64,000 nucleotides of DNA from Engraulis encrasicolus (Eukaryota > Chordata > Actinopteri > Clupeiformes > Engraulidae), in the NCBI RefSeq assembly GCF_034702125.1, contig NC_085871.1, positions 33,853,248-33,917,247 on the forward strand. Direction: 5' to 3'. The position numbers and the translations under genes are program-made. Below, piece after piece: positions 12,201 to 26,186 of the stretch (its first letter is position 1; each line of letters starts with the position of its first letter). The notes under the pieces are model-generated. The model was not told the DNA's origin. It saw only the letters and a list, made by a program, of their open reading frames with translations, and made no database searches.

Positions 12201-12460
12201 TTATATAAGCCCACAGAAGAAGAAAAACAAAAACAAAAAGAAGATAGGCCAAGAGGTTAGGCCTGCAGGTTCTGTTGGCAATTCAATTGATAAGCAACAG
12301 TCTAGGATGATAGAGCTATAGTGTTGGTTTTCCTAAAAATAATGATAATGCATCTAGCTTAAAGTTTACCAGGCTACATTAGGGCGGCCCTACATAACAG
12401 GGACTTGTACTTGAAGGGCCTTTCAAAATATTCTGCACTTTCAGTATGTGTAGGCTAGTT

Positions 12461-12700
<240 letters not shown>

Positions 12701-12759
12701 AAATGTTTTTAGTTAAACTGCACATTGGAAACTGGTCAAAGGCAATTTGTCAAACTTCT

Positions 12760-12826
12760 GTGCTAACCCTGTAACATAGATTTTTGGCAATAAAGTAGGC
12801 CTACACTTGACTTGACTTGAGTAGGC
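12760..12826 (+). repeat. LINE/SINE-like 3' tail ending in (ACTTG)n
   Basis: TTGGCAATAAAGTA followed within a few bases by three ACTTG units. A similar arrangement occurs at 15640-15688 (TTGACAATAAAACCT then ACTTG units), suggesting two 5'-truncated copies of one retroposon with a pentamer tail. The family is not identified. Confidence 0.4.
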
Positions 12827-13794
12827 TAGCCTACTTGAGCAGCAGTTTAATTAGCCTATTACTTCTGCGTATAGGCCTACTTTTACTTTGAGTATCTTTT
12901 TAAATACATCTAGCCTACTTGCAATACTAAGTAGCCTAGGCCCACAATACTTTACTTCCACTTGAGCAGGCATATTAAAAGAGTACTACTAGTATACTTC
13001 TACTCAAGTCAGTTTCTTGATATCGTAGGCCGAGGCTACTTCTAATTCTACTCCACACAGTCCAAAAAAACTTTAGTGGAAAAAGGGGTTGGTTGTCACA
13101 TGTTATGTTTGTCCATCTCAGCCTATAGCTAGGTCGCTGATCAAAACAGTTGACACAGAAATGTTTGTAATTCGTGTCATTAGACATCTACATTGATATT
13201 GTGGAGGTAAAGCAATAACCTTGAGGTGAGACATAGTGTGTTTTTCACTTTTCACTTTTCTTCTCACTCATTGTATTATGGGTTGACATAAAAATCGCCT
13301 ACAATTTTTAAGCTACAATTTTTGTCTAATTTTTTTCTTAGCTAGGGCAATCCATGTGGGAGCTAGCCTCACACAAATGAGACATGTTAGTTGGGGTTAG
13401 TTGTCACACTGCTTTCGGGGTTCACTGTCCCAATACTTTTCATAGCCTGTTGTTTTATTTTAGTTTTAAAAAATAGCCATAGCAGCATGGTGTTTTACAT
13501 TCAGAATGTGTGTTAAATATCTGTAGGCCTACACTACATTTTCAAGTTCTAAACAGTAAAAAGTAGAAAATGGAACTTAAAGTTGTATGCATGAGCTATG
13601 GTTAGGTACACATTTCATTGAAATTAAAAATGTTGAATTATTTTTATTAGGTCCTAAATGTTTAATTTGTTTATTTCCCAAATCAGAATAACACTGTGGC
13701 AACCAACCATTGGGTGTGACAACCCACACCGCGATGGCGCAAGGTGCCTTTGACAACCATTATCTTTTGAAGAGAATGGATTCTGGGATCTATG
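12827..13794. other. no gene seen
   Basis: AT-rich non-coding sequence with many short TAGGCCTAC words. No exon, RNA gene or bounded repeat that I can support. Confidence 0.5.
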
Positions 13795-13811
13795 ACTACA
13801 AATGAACCTGA

Positions 13812-14003
13812 AAGGTGAAAAAGTGGATCGCACTCGACACTGACGAAGGCAACAGCCGAAACGTTTGTGTACACTTCTGCTGCTATGTAAATAATACAAA
13901 ATAAAAAAGAAGAAAAGAAGAACCTGAGTGCGATCCACTTTTTCACCTTCCAAGTTATTCAACTGGAGACGCACCACACGGAAGAGCGCGGTGTATCTGA
14001 ACT
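13812..14003 (+). mobile_element. GAAACG-type insertion with 17-bp flanking repeat and 24-bp inverted arms
   Basis: A 192-bp insert flanked by a perfect 17-bp direct repeat, ACTACAAATGAACCTGA (13795-13811 and 14004-14020). Inside, a perfect 24-bp inverted repeat (13812-13835 and 13926-13949, starting AAGGTGAAAAAG) encloses CTGACGAAGGC-AACA-GCCGAAACG and an AATAAAAAAG tract. A 17-bp duplication suggests insertion by target-primed reverse transcription rather than by a DNA transposase. Confidence 0.6.
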
Positions 14004-14414
14004 ACTACAAATGAACCTGACACATAGAGCTTTGAATCTGTCTGGCCTAAATGTTTTTTTTTTGTGTGCATTGCAATATACGTTTTTTTCTTGAAAATGG
14101 ATTGAAGAAAAAAAAACAGCCAACTCCAGTCTCCCCAATACATCTCAGGAAACAACACACTGTGCACGGCATGTAAATGTTCCATTAACTTCCAGCTATT
14201 CTCAGCAGAGTCTTAATGGAACCCTGCACCCAGACCAGTGACCGTAGATGTATCTCAATGACCCAGACACATCCAGTAAAGTGTCCAGACCAACACAGAG
14301 GGAGAGGCCTATAGTGGGTGTCCCTTTCCATCTTTTTTACACGGTATTGGTAAATGAAAAAAAAAGTCAATTGAAAAACCATCATCACCACTGGAAATTT
14401 GGTTTAACTTTGGC

Positions 14415-14790
14415 CAGGAGTTCCCAAACTTTAACATGACGAGGCCCCCTATACCGGTAGGTTCCAGCCAAGGCCCCCCTTAACGGAGTCGTGCCACACT
14501 TTTTTTCCCGTGCTCCCTGGACCCTATTTCACAACCATATTCCAGGTCTGTGAGTCAGTGCCCCACTGGGATATACAATAGAAAACAACAACAATAATAG
14601 TTGTAATGTTGAAAGATACAATAGATTACTATACAGTTTTTTGGTTCGATTATTTTGGCATGTTAGTCATTGAATTTTTCCATATTTAGGCCTATTTAAC
14701 TTTGCTATAGGCTACTTTTCCTGCCGCGGCCCCCTTGCAACATGTTGCGGATTCCCAGGGGTCCCTGGCCCCCAATTTGAAAACCACTGT
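14415..14790. mobile_element. degenerate hAT-like element
   Basis: The left end CAGGAGTTCCCAAACTTT and the right end (opposite strand CAGTGGTTTTCAAATTGG) are imperfect inverted repeats of the CAGTGGTTCCCAAAC type. The interior has several GGCCCCC words. I found no matching 8-bp duplication, so the boundaries are approximate. Confidence 0.45.
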
Positions 14791-15002
14791 GGTACGATAT
14801 ATGATAATTGGTGATTATGTTAATTGTTGCCATCATCCATGCTGAAATACTGAATATCAATCAGTAACTTTCTTTATTTCTTGCCTGAAGTAAAGCTGCC
14901 GCATGGAGGTAGGCCTAATATTAAATATCTATCAGTATAAATCTTATCTTAATTCCTTGTCTGCTTTACCTGGGCCAAGGTGGTATGAAAACATAGCACA
15001 TT

Positions 15003-15110
15003 GCAATAATAATAATAATAATAATAATAATAATTGTATTTGTATAGCACTGTGTCATACAAGGCATGTAACTCAAAGTGCTTAACAAATGAAAAAAAAA
15101 AAAAAAAAAA
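15003..15110. repeat. (AAT)n plus dispersed TATAGCAC repeat and poly(A)
   Basis: About nine AAT units are followed by TTGTATAGCACTGTG...CAAAGTGCTTAACA and then 18 A. A sister copy is at 22528-22610 (AAT units, TTGTATAGCGCTTTTC, AAAGCGCTTTACAG). The short inverted words AAAGCGC and GCGCTTT close a hairpin in both. Confidence 0.55.
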
Positions 15111-15639
15111 CATTTTAGAGATAGATTTAAAAGGAGAGGTATAGAGGAGAGGCAGAAAAAGCAGGAAGGCAGAGGAAGAAGAGATAGACAGAGAATGTAG
15201 AGTCATAAGGTCAACGTATGATAGGACCAGGATTCTTAGATGTGTAAGGTCCATAGTGGCTGGGCCTATCATAAGTCATAGATAGTCACACAGAGATTGG
15301 GCGCTCAGGTGCGGCCCCTGGTGGCATCAGGGGTGAGGAAAAACTCCCTTTCGCTTGATTCATAGTTTGTAAGGGGGAAAAAAAAGCTCAGTGAAGTCTG
15401 AGAAAAAAAAGACCCCCTATAGTCAGGAAGAAACCTCAGCCAATAGCCATAGCAATAGGATTTGTATAGGACATTATCATACATAACTGTCATTCGATGT
15501 GTTTGAGAGAAAAGAAAAGAAATCATTTAGCAGCATAATGGCTATGCCTATAATGGCTATGGCTATAATGGCTTACCTAGATTAGTCTATATCTGTATGG
15601 GAAAGCAAGAAATGTAATTTCAAATTCTTTGTATGACCA

Positions 15640-15688
15640 GTGCATGTAAAGAAATTGACAATAAAACCTACTTGACTTGACTTGACTA
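15640..15688 (+). repeat. LINE/SINE-like 3' tail ending in (ACTTG)n
   Basis: TTGACAATAAAACCT followed by three ACTTG units. It shares its arrangement with 12760-12826. Confidence 0.4.
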
Positions 15689-15689
15689 T

Positions 15690-18600
15690 ATGCCATTTCA
15701 CCCTGTCTGGATTTTTACCCTAGGCACAACCAGTAGATTATGAACACGCCTCAAATGGTAGCAGACTGTTGTTTCTTTAAGGGTACAGGCAGATCTCTCA
15801 TCATTCTAACAATCTTCGACTTTCCGCCGCACGCCCTGTGCCCCCTCCATCTCATTGATACCCTTTGTGAATCCCCACTTCCTGTGGTGATGATGGTGGG
15901 GGTGCTTTATTATGTTCTCAACAGTCGCCTGGGTGAAATATGACTGATGACAAAGCTCCTTGTAGAACTATTATTACATGAAATAAGCACTGCAGAGGAG
16001 GAAAAGCAATCCGGCCAGAGGACATATAGCAGCACTATAAAAGTCACCATTCGGGGGGAAAAATCCTTACATGGCTCTGCATCGAGAATAACAATGAAGG
16101 TAATAAAATCAAGCCTTTCTCCACACATCCACCCACACACACAGCCCAAATCAGCACCTATACGTACGTACAGCCGTGGATAGTTCTTATATGCCTCATG
16201 AGAAATACTGCTGAAAGACAGCGAGGGGTTGTAGCCTACTGTGGGGGAAATCCCTGTCGTGGTCCGCTGTTTAAATGGTTCCAATAAACTGCCAGGAAGA
16301 CAGAATTTCTGTTGTGCTGAGGAGGCTCCTGGTGTCACAACCTTGTTTAGTTTAGGCCAAATGGCTATGCTTGGCAATACTCATCTTTGCTTCCTTGTTT
16401 GTCCATGAAAAACATTTTCCGAAAAATTCAAATTTGAATAATTTTGGCAAAATGGTTTAGGGTCAGAGCATTAGCAGGAGTGGTAATGGTGGTGCAGGGC
16501 ATTTGCCCTTGGGCCTATAGGTGGTGATGGTCGTGGAGGTTGGATGTGCAGGGGTCTTGTGACCTTTGGGCCGTGTCAGTGTTTTGCCCTGGGGCCCTGT
16601 AAGCAATTGTTCCATCACTGATCATAGGCCTATATGCCCATAATAATGTGCTTTTTTATTACAAGCACGCTTCTTCCTATGATAATGGTATAATTAACCA
16701 ACAATATGTATTGTATACATCCTCTGTTATGAGCTCAAAACAATTGCATGATGCATACCTCCTGCTGATACTCTCATTTAGCAGGCCTACATTCTCTCTT
16801 AATTTTAAAAAAAAAAACATTAGCAAAAAAAATATTAATTTATTTGGTTGTCAATTTTATCGGAGAGTAATGCAATACTGTAATTCTGTTTTCACATTTT
16901 TTAAAAAGGTGATTTTACTTTAGTAGCATGGTGTGACACTTACTTTTTCTGTCCTGAATTCAAGATGCTGTGATGGTGAATTATTGGGCATATGCTGCAA
17001 ATGATTCAAACTGCACTCAGACTAAATGATGGAGGCTGACATGTCCATCTTTGTATGGTAAAACAATGCCTCAGTATCAGAAAATAATCTCATTTCATCA
17101 TAAAAAAACAAAGACCTGTTGGACACCATCCAAAAGAAAATGAATGTATCTGTGTTTCAATATTCATTGTTGGTGCCATAAATACAGTATATGGATGTAA
17201 TATTTCTTGTTGTGTTGCCGTGCTGGGCGAAGGCATAAATCATCACAATAAGCAGCATTTTATTCCTCCCTTTAATATGTTCCTCTAGAGTCTATACCAT
17301 TCTGTCTCGCCCCGTGATCATGCTGCCAAGATCCTGTGCTTCCACATCATTGAGAGTGAGCATTTTGACAAGTTATTAAGTTTTGGATTGTTTTATTGAC
17401 GTATTTGCCAATAAAAAACTTTTTCACTTGTTTTTTTTTGTCTGCATCTGACAGCCAGCTAGTTAGGCTCTCGTTTTATTTTCAGTTTGGTGGTAATTAA
17501 AAGTGAAAGGGGAGATCTTAAAATTGTGCCTCATTGCTCGGTTGGCAAAGTTTAAATGGCTTCCATGTGCATCCAGGAGAGACGTAATGAAATTGCCTCA
17601 ATTTCTCCCTTTAGCATGCGGCAAAGACTTTCACTTGTCAGCAGCAAGAAATCAAGCCTCTTCCCTCCTTCTCTTCGGGCTTCATCCTCCTCATTTCCTT
17701 CCTCTTCATCCTCTCCCTTCTTTCTCTTTCTCTCTCTGACAACAAAGAGGCCCCATGATTCCATGGTTTCCATCCATGGCTTGAGCCGGAAAATACCTCA
17801 CAATCCCATTCACTCATGTCGTGTCATGATGTCGTGGTCCATTGGATATTTGTCGGCTGTGCAGTAATCTGTGCACATTAGACTAGTCAGCTGATCCATC
17901 TCAATCAGTTTGGCGTGGAGCTGTCGCCCATACGCCTAACCGGCACGGGATTACACATGCATAAATGAAACATGATCCAACACGCATGCTTATGCCTCTG
18001 CTGTCTGTAACAATAAATGCAAATCAAATCAGTTCAGCACCACAACGTTTTACAGCATTTACATGCAGGCAAGACGCTGGCTCTAGTCTACAGTAATAAT
18101 ATGATCATCACGTGCAACACATCAGCATCCCACGAGTCCAAAATGCAGTTGCTATGATGCTGCATTTCTCTACATTTTTCTAACCTGGTGTCCGGACAGA
18201 AGGAAGCCGGCAGTGTTGGGGGAAAAGGGTCAGTTGTCCCAGGCCCAGGGAGAGAGGGGGCCCAGAAAGGAGTCTTCACTGCATTGTATTGGGTGGTGGG
18301 CCCTCTCAGATGTCTTTAGCCAAAGCCATCTGGGAACCTGTAGCATATTGAAATGTCATGTCAGTCAGAAGTTACTAGAGTGCCCTTTCCAGACGTGAGT
18401 CTATATACAGAAAGAGCCTATTTCGCTGCCTAGATGATTACCTGATGAGTGTCTGAAGGAGATACACGAGGCTGTTCATCCCACCATATGGTGAGCGCAG
18501 CACAGATACACCTGGTTTCATATGGGCAAAGGTGGCTTCTATATAACCTTCAAGGTGGCAACGCAAAATGATTGGTTTTTCAACTTTCCGACAGTAGAAA

Positions 18601-20200
18601 ACTTATAGCCTGAGATATTGCATTGGAATCAAATCCAATTTGTGAAGTTATGGTTTGAAGGTAGGAGGAGGGAAATGATTGAGAGGAGCATCTGGCATTG
18701 CTGGGTCGTGAATTAAAAACTTTTGATAAGAAAGCGTGATTGAAACCCCCCCAAAAAAGAATTCGTTTTGCTTGGGGTGCTTATGCAAAACAAGGATGGA
18801 AAGATAGCGGAAAGCAATAAAACAGGTGTGGAACTGTGTGTCCTTTTCCTCTGAACTTAAAAACGAATAGAGGCTTTTTCCCCCCTCAAAGATGCATTTC
18901 ACTTTAATACCATTCATGCAGACATATAGATCCTCCTGCTTCCTCTGTCAGCCATGTGCAGCAGTGTTGAGAACAAAACAGATTGAAAAGAGATTCAAAG
19001 GGAAGAGGTAAAGTTAGAACTGAGGTCTGGAGGGAACATCTGGTGCAGTTACATAATGTTGTAATGCCTCATACTTGGTGGCAAAGAGACTTTCTGCCTG
19101 AATATAAATCCATTGAAAAAAGTGTACCTCCAAGTGTGGTATGCATTTACCTGACTTGTGTAGGTTGATTTGGACCAGAGGTTTGTGAAGAGCAGTACGT
19201 TTTTTGGGGTATTTTTCTTTATGTAAAACATGCAATGAGGCCTATATGCAGTTGATGATATATTATGTCTTCCGATGTGTTATATGATGTTTGTGTGTAA
19301 CCATGCATAGATGCGGAGCTTAATAAAGCCTACAAGAAAATCATAGTATCTCAATATGTTGAGATACCCTAAACACTTTGCAGACTCTATTTCTATGAGC
19401 AATGCTAGCTCAAGTTCGGTCTCATAGGGGGCGTTGTCCCCTCTGCCTCCTTCTCTTTCTGTGGCGTTTGGTGACGGCTTGCATAAGATGAGCGCTACCG
19501 CCATCTGTAGCGTTAGGAGAAATCAATTTATTCTCAACCTAAAGTCTTCAAAGGTCTCCTAACCAAAGGTCTCCAAAAGAGGCCTTTACCTGACGTCATA
19601 GGAATCCAGGAAAAGTATGGGCTTTATGTATCTTACTAGGAGGATCTTTGGCATAGCTGCTCCCCAAAAAATGGGGGCCTGAGCGAGGCAGCCAGGGAAG
19701 GAAGGAAAGGCAAGGCAATGAGGGAAGGAAAGGCAATGACGTGTGCTATTTGATATACTGAAGCTTGCAGTTTGTTTGACTACAACTGACATGATTGACT
19801 AGTATGGGCTAATATGCCCAATGATTGAATTTGCTAAATTGCTAAATTGGTACCGCCCAATTAAGGGACATGAGCAATCATTAACCACAACTTATGAGAA
19901 ATTGCGTACAGGGTGTTACAGTAACCAGGCAAGCCTCTGTTGACCTCTGTTACTCTCCTCTAGTCTTGCTTTTTTCTCTTTCCAAGAAAAGGTAGCAGAG
20001 TATTAAATGTGTGCTCACTGAAGTAAAATATTTTCTGTCCACTGAAGTTAAAATATTCTCTGTGCACTGAGCTATGCAAGCATCCCAGAATCCTAAAGCA
20101 CACAGGTAAAGGAGGTCATAGCAACCCCCCTGTTGGCTGAAATTCATTTATTCCCATGGCGTAATGGGAGAGTGAAGAAACATCCATGTGTCCAAGCCAA
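15690..20200. other. intergenic, no gene supported
   Basis: No exon recognised. There is a decayed MITE at 16461-16619. A segment at 18205-18330 shares GTCAGTTGTCCCAGGCCCAG with the element at 39144 and is probably a remnant of the same family. The part at 17240-17900 is of balanced composition and free of obvious repeats. Confidence 0.5.
16461..16619. mobile_element. decayed copy of the 32160 hAT MITE family
   Basis: Shares GGGCATTTGCCC, TTTTGCCCT.GGGCCCTGT and CAATTGTTCC..CACTG with the well-bounded element at 32160-32323. The left end is eroded and no target duplication is found. Confidence 0.5.
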
Positions 20201-20640
<440 letters not shown>

Positions 20641-21411
20641 TGCCTGTGCTTTGGGTATATGGGCGGGTGTGACAATAGCTAGGGGAGAAGGGGGCATTTA
20701 CCCCTGTTGCCATCCTGCAGTCAATAAGTAACATATCAAAGTGGCTCATTGATTTCTGTCGCAAGATAATGATTTTGTTTTAATGATTGTGCCACTGCCA
20801 GTCAGCGGGTGCATTTTATAGTTTATCTGTCAGTAGCTGGTATAAAAGCTTCACTTGTTGCTGCTGCTGATGTGGATGGCATGGCAGGTTCCTCAAAACA
20901 TTAGCCTGAAAGGGGTTTGGGGGGCTGGGGGGGTGTCATCTTTTAGGCCAATTCAAGGTTGTCCTATACGGTCAATTGGGCCTTCAGTAGCCTACATGAC
21001 CATGTTCTGTTATCCTAGACATCACATTGACTCCCATAGCTCTAGAATTACTAGTTGATATTGATAATAATCTTATTCAGCTAAAACAAGGCTAAATTGA
21101 AAGCCTCAGCTGCATAGCTTTGCTGGCTGGTACTGCTGCCTCTGGCATCTACCTCCCCTAGGGATCAGCTGTTGAGTGCTGCCCCCTGGGACTGACTGAG
21201 AGCATTTCACCACTGCAGCTACTCTATAGGTCACTGCCTATTGCAGTGCCTATTGTGATGGGGCATGCCACCACTAGGACTAAAGCTACACTGACTGCCC
21301 ATTGTGGCTATGTGGCAACATTGTGGCTACTGTTTTTTAGAAAAAAAAAAAATGGTTGAAAAGCTGTATATTCGGGTGTAATTCTTGTGTTTTTTTCTAG
21401 GTTAGCATAAC

Positions 21412-21494
21412 CAGGGCTGGACTGGCCATCTGGCATAGCGGGCATTTCCCGGTGGGCCCTGCACCCTTGTGGGCCCCTATTTTCAGAAATGTAA

Positions 21495-21541
<47 letters not shown>

Positions 21542-21692
21542 TAATAATAATAATATTTGTTTTAACATTTCTGAAGATAGGGGCCTACGAGGGGGCGGGG
21601 CCCACCAATGAGTCAGTTCTGCGCCGCTAATTATGAGGGGCCCCTTGAAGCCAAAAGTGCATGGGCCCTATTTCTCTCCCAGTCCAGCCCTG
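21412..21692 (+). mobile_element. hAT MITE, CAGGGCTGGACTGG family, copy 1
   Basis: A 281-bp element with ends CAGGGCTGGACTGG and CCAGTCCAGCCCTG and a perfect 8-bp duplication AGCATAAC on both sides (21404-21411 and 21693-21700). It contains a long (AAT)n run at 21497-21555. It is the same family as 27400-27635, in opposite orientation. Confidence 0.92.
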
Positions 21693-22294
21693 AGCATAAC
21701 AGACAGACGTTCTTGTCTTCTTTAGCGAGTACATTTTTTTACCTCTACAACTGCATAGCTCCACTGGGACTGAGTTAGGGCATCTCACCAGCCACCACTA
21801 CAGCTGCTTTACCACAGCACAGTCATTTTCATGAGAGCGGTTTCAGTGCTATTAGCTCTGAAGCTAGACTGGAATTTTTCCAAGATGTCATTGTCAAAAG
21901 AGCAGTTGTTCTGGGCCAAGGGTTGGGTTGTCATTACATTTTACGTATGTATTGAATGGAGGGGCCCTTTCACATTACTTTGTCCTGGGCACCAGAGATT
22001 CTGAGATTATATAGAGATACGGCAACTTAATGCGTTGCTATGGGTGCCAAACGTGAACAGGATCCGGTCTGCATAAAAGGGGCGTGTGGCGTCCACTTGC
22101 CCTGTTAGTTTTTCCTCCAAATTCAAACAGTAGGCCTACAAGTTGCAGCTTTAGGCTTGGCTTTATCATTCATTCAAGTACGCCTAGATCCTCAACGATC
22201 CCCAGAAAGTTACAATCTAACATTTCTAAATCCATGCAGCTCATTCAATTCAGTTGAACAGTCCTTAGGTCAGCATAAAGGGGGGGGCAGGGCC

Positions 22295-22474
22295 CAGGGG
22301 TGTAGTGGGCGTGGTACGTGGGGGTACGCAGTCCACCCACTTCTCCTGAGGTGAGATAAAAAAAAAAAAAAGAATAACCTCTGTCAATCAATGATAAGTA
22401 GCCTATTTAAATAACATCCAATTCATGACGTCACGGATAGCGTAACCCCACTTCAAAAATCCCCACTACACCAA
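22295..22474. mobile_element. degenerate relative of the 32589 hAT MITE
   Basis: The left end CAGGGGTGTAGTGGGCGTGG, internal CCACCCACTT and right end CACTTCAAAAATCCCCACTACACC parallel the element at 32589-32783. The last bases of the right end and the duplication are missing or mutated. Confidence 0.5.
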
Positions 22475-22527
22475 ACTCCTTCCCTTTGTGAAAATAGAAC
22501 CCGCAAATAATAGGCCATTGACACTTC

Positions 22528-22610
22528 TCTCTTTTAATAATAATAATAATAATAATACATGGGATTTGTATAGCGCTTTTCATGATACCCAAAGCGCTTT
22601 ACAGAGCATA
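22528..22610. repeat. (AAT)n plus TATAGCGC dispersed repeat
   Basis: Seven AAT units, then GGGATTTGTATAGCGCTTTTC and AAAGCGCTTTACAG, whose GCGCTTT and AAAGCGC words are inverted. See the sister copy at 15003-15110. Confidence 0.55.
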
Positions 22611-23057
22611 ACATAAAAAACAAAAACACATACATTCAGAAATACAAAACTCGACAAAAGTAGGCTACAACAGAAAGACGCAACAAAAATAAACGGTATG
22701 GAGGGTTTTGTGACCATGATGTTATGGAAACGGTGGTGGCGAGAAACCAAAAACCACGACGGGAGTGGCGATGAAAGGCCGTGGAGATATGAAAATCCAG
22801 AAGCTCCTGTCGTGGAGGCGAATTTAGCCACGGGAGGCGGCCAAACAAGCCGGGGAAGTTTTATTGAGGTACGGCGAAAGGCCCCGTTCCTCTCTTCCTC
22901 TCTCTGACTGCACTGCACTGCCCACTGAGCTGGGAAGGTGCATGGTGACTCACAGGACCTTATGCATTAGGACTACATGGGCTAACCGCTGGTTGTTACG
23001 GGTCATGGTCACTATATGTATTTGTGGGCGTGTGGATTGGCATGGAGATTGTGCGTG

Positions 23058-23240
<183 letters not shown>

Positions 23241-23506
23241 AGGGGTTGGTTGTGAGCGTAGTGATGATGTGTACTGAAGGTGTCTGTATGTATGGCACAG
23301 TGTCTATGACAGATCGAGTAATTAGGCCTATCTATGGTATGTACACATATGCATGTGTAGCAAATAATGCATGACAGTCATTAAGCTGTGTAGATACGAT
23401 ATTGCATCATTGCAATAGTGCAGTAATAGCATGTAGCATTATATAGGTGCAAAAAGTTCCCCGTCAGCAAAATGTGTTAATGTGTTTTGTACATGTAGCA
23501 ATGCTA

Positions 23507-23508
<2 letters not shown>

Positions 23509-23601
<93 letters not shown>

Positions 23602-23720
23602 CATCTCCATGTACCTGTACGTGATAGATAGATCCTGTACAGTCTATTTCCCCCCCCCCCCCCCCAGACACACACACACACGCACACACACACACTCACG
23701 CATACGCACACACACATTTT
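23509..23720. repeat. (TG)n, poly(C) and (CA)n cluster
   Basis: A TG run of about 92 bp, a 50-bp unique spacer, a 15-nt C run, then an imperfect CA run. TG and CA arms are again in inverted orientation around a short spacer, as at 43.8 kb. Confidence 0.85.
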
Positions 23721-24315
23721 AAGCTTAATTTAATGTTCATGTTATATCAACACAATATGCTCTTTCTGCATTTTCGGCACCATTTACGACGAGCACAGAC
23801 CTAATTTTTTTCTGTGTTCGCATGGTATGCCAGGAGTGCGCCCTGCCGGCATCTTGCCAGCGGAGCGCGTGTGCACACACACACGCACACACACACACAC
23901 ACTTTTTGAGCTCAACCACATGGCTACACCACCATCCTCCTCATCCTCCAGTAGTAGAACAAGACGCAGAGTGCACAACGACATAAATTATATTTCTCCC
24001 CGAAGAAAATAACCACTAACCTTCATCACCTCCATCATTCCGCCCCTAAACTCCCCATCATGCACTGCTCCTGGCCACCATCCATCATGTTACGGTACGG
24101 CGACCCAGCCCAGCCCAGCCCAGGCTGTCGTCCGCCGTCCACCGCTGACTGCCCATGGCTGTCCCTGACTGGACCGAAGCTGTGGGATTTCAGCATGTAG
24201 TAGTGGTAGATGTGGCCACTGATAGGATGTGACATCTTTATTAGAAGGAGAATCAGCTACAGCCTTGGTCTCGTTCTGTGGAACTGGGCCTGAGTGATGT
24301 TGGCTGTGTGTATCA

Positions 24316-24353
24316 GAGAGAGATAGAGAAAGAGAGAGCGAGAGAGAGAGAGC

Positions 24354-24384
<31 letters not shown>

Positions 24385-24423
24385 AGAAAAAAAATGGTGC
24401 CTTTCTTTCTTTCATTCTTTCGT

Positions 24424-24503
<80 letters not shown>
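24316..24503. repeat. (GA)n followed by (CTTT)n
   Basis: About 60 bp of GA, GGGGGG, AAAAAAAA, then about 100 bp of CTTT/CATT/CGTT tetramers. The strand switch from purine to pyrimidine gives a purine:pyrimidine mirror. Confidence 0.9.
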
Positions 24504-24507
<4 letters not shown>

Positions 24508-24631
24508 GGGCACACCCCAAACACCAACTCTCCCCTTTTTTTCCTCACGCCTCACTCCCTCTATTCTCTCCACCTTTCTCTTTAACTTTGCATTACACAT
24601 CTTCCTGTCTTCTCTTCCATTTCCCCCTCCC

Positions 24632-24665
<34 letters not shown>

Positions 24666-25529
24666 CATCCTTCCATCTCTCACTGCGTATCTAACCCATT
24701 ATCTACATTCTCCCCTTGCCATCCATTATGCTCTGTGATGAAGCCATGGGGTCTCTCTGTCACCAGGAAATAAAGACGACACCTCCCTCCACCCCCTCCA
24801 CCACCCACCCACCCATCATCATCACCACCGCTGCTGTTGCCTTCGCCACCACAGACAAGAGGCAATCGGCCACCTAATAGACACTTCATAACATGTCCTG
24901 ATAATTTATGGAGTGTGGGTCCTGAGCGCACGGTATACTGCCTTTGTCTACTGCATTTGAATATCACGTTCAAATCAGCCTGGACAACCTGCTCTACATG
25001 CCTGTTCTGGGCTGTTGCTTGGCCTGTGAAATTGGGGTATGAATGAAAGACAAATAGGCTACTACCCATTTGTTTTCAGTATCATGCCGGGGGCACATGC
25101 AGGTGAAACGAGCGAAGCAAAGAACGGCGAAATTTAGTGTTCCATTCTGACAGCTCTATGGTCATCAGGTCGTCACAGTGAATCAAAGAGAACGAAACAC
25201 TGATTTTGTTGATTTGATTGGCCACCTCAGGCGAAATTAGCTCCTTATTTGAACATTATTGAACTTGGCTGAATATTTTCACTTCACTTTGCTCCTGTTT
25301 GCTTGCCGTTGCCTCCCTCATTGGAAGGAATGACGAAGTTTGCGTCGCTTGGCCAAATTCATGTGTATGTGTCCCCGGTGTTAGTGGTTTCAATCGGTAG
25401 CCTACTCTGCTAGGTGTACTCAGACATTTGAAAGTTACGGGGGTTTGTCTTTGTTAAATCTTCATCCGTATTGATCATGTAGACTGTGATGGAGTGACCA
25501 TCACTAGGTTTATGGGTGTACTCTTGACT

Positions 25530-25722
25530 GTCACACCAACGCGCCTGGCTCTGTGGTTCTGGTACCCCTGAAGGTCTTGGATCGAATCCCGGCAGAGTAT
25601 GGTAATGTAAGGGATTCATAATCACTCGAGTTGTGTATTCTGACTGGCTCTTTGGTGTAGTGGTCACAGCCATAGTTTGGTACCCCAGAAGGTTCAAGCC
25701 CCCGTGGGGCATCTCTATTCCT
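25530..25722 (+). repeat. tandem tRNA-like SINE fragments
   Basis: Two adjacent tRNA-like pieces. The first has CTGTGGTTCTGG and GGATCGAATCCC. The second has TTTGGTGTAGTGG (A-box-like) and AAGGTTCAAGCCCC (B-box-like). I see no complete cloverleaf, so these are read as SINE heads, not functional tRNA genes. Confidence 0.4.
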
Positions 25723-26186
25723 CATTCCATAAACTTTCAAGAAACTTCAAAAGGTCTGTCCAATTTCAGGTTCTGTTTGTGGTTGTACAACATGTTTTGT
25801 AAAAGCTCATCGACGATAGGAGTGGTGCAAAGACTTTGCTTCAGGTGAGACCATTGAAAAATGAGATCAATCTGGCTCTTTCTGTAGCGGTGGCATAAAT
25901 CTTGTTGTCAATGTGACAAGCGAGGAACAGTGACAAAGCAAAGGCTGTTTGGATTACTGCTGTCGCTGGTCTTTTTTTAAAGGCCCCTTAAATGAAAACC
26001 ACTGTTTTTGGTCTGATTTTTTGGCAAAGTAGAGGAAAAGAAGGCAGGCCTTAATCAGTTTGGGGTAGGGAAACATATATTTTGCTCACCTCAGCAGCAT
26101 TTTGCTTGCATATGTTAAAACTTCTTGCATAGTCTGAGACAGGGAGGAGAGAGAGGGGTTTTACATTGATTTCGGATATGAAACTT

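Noticed and set aside
15740..17867. Several ORFs of 60-155 codons
   Set aside because: No recognisable domain, no splice-flanked exon structure, and overlapping alternatives on both strands.
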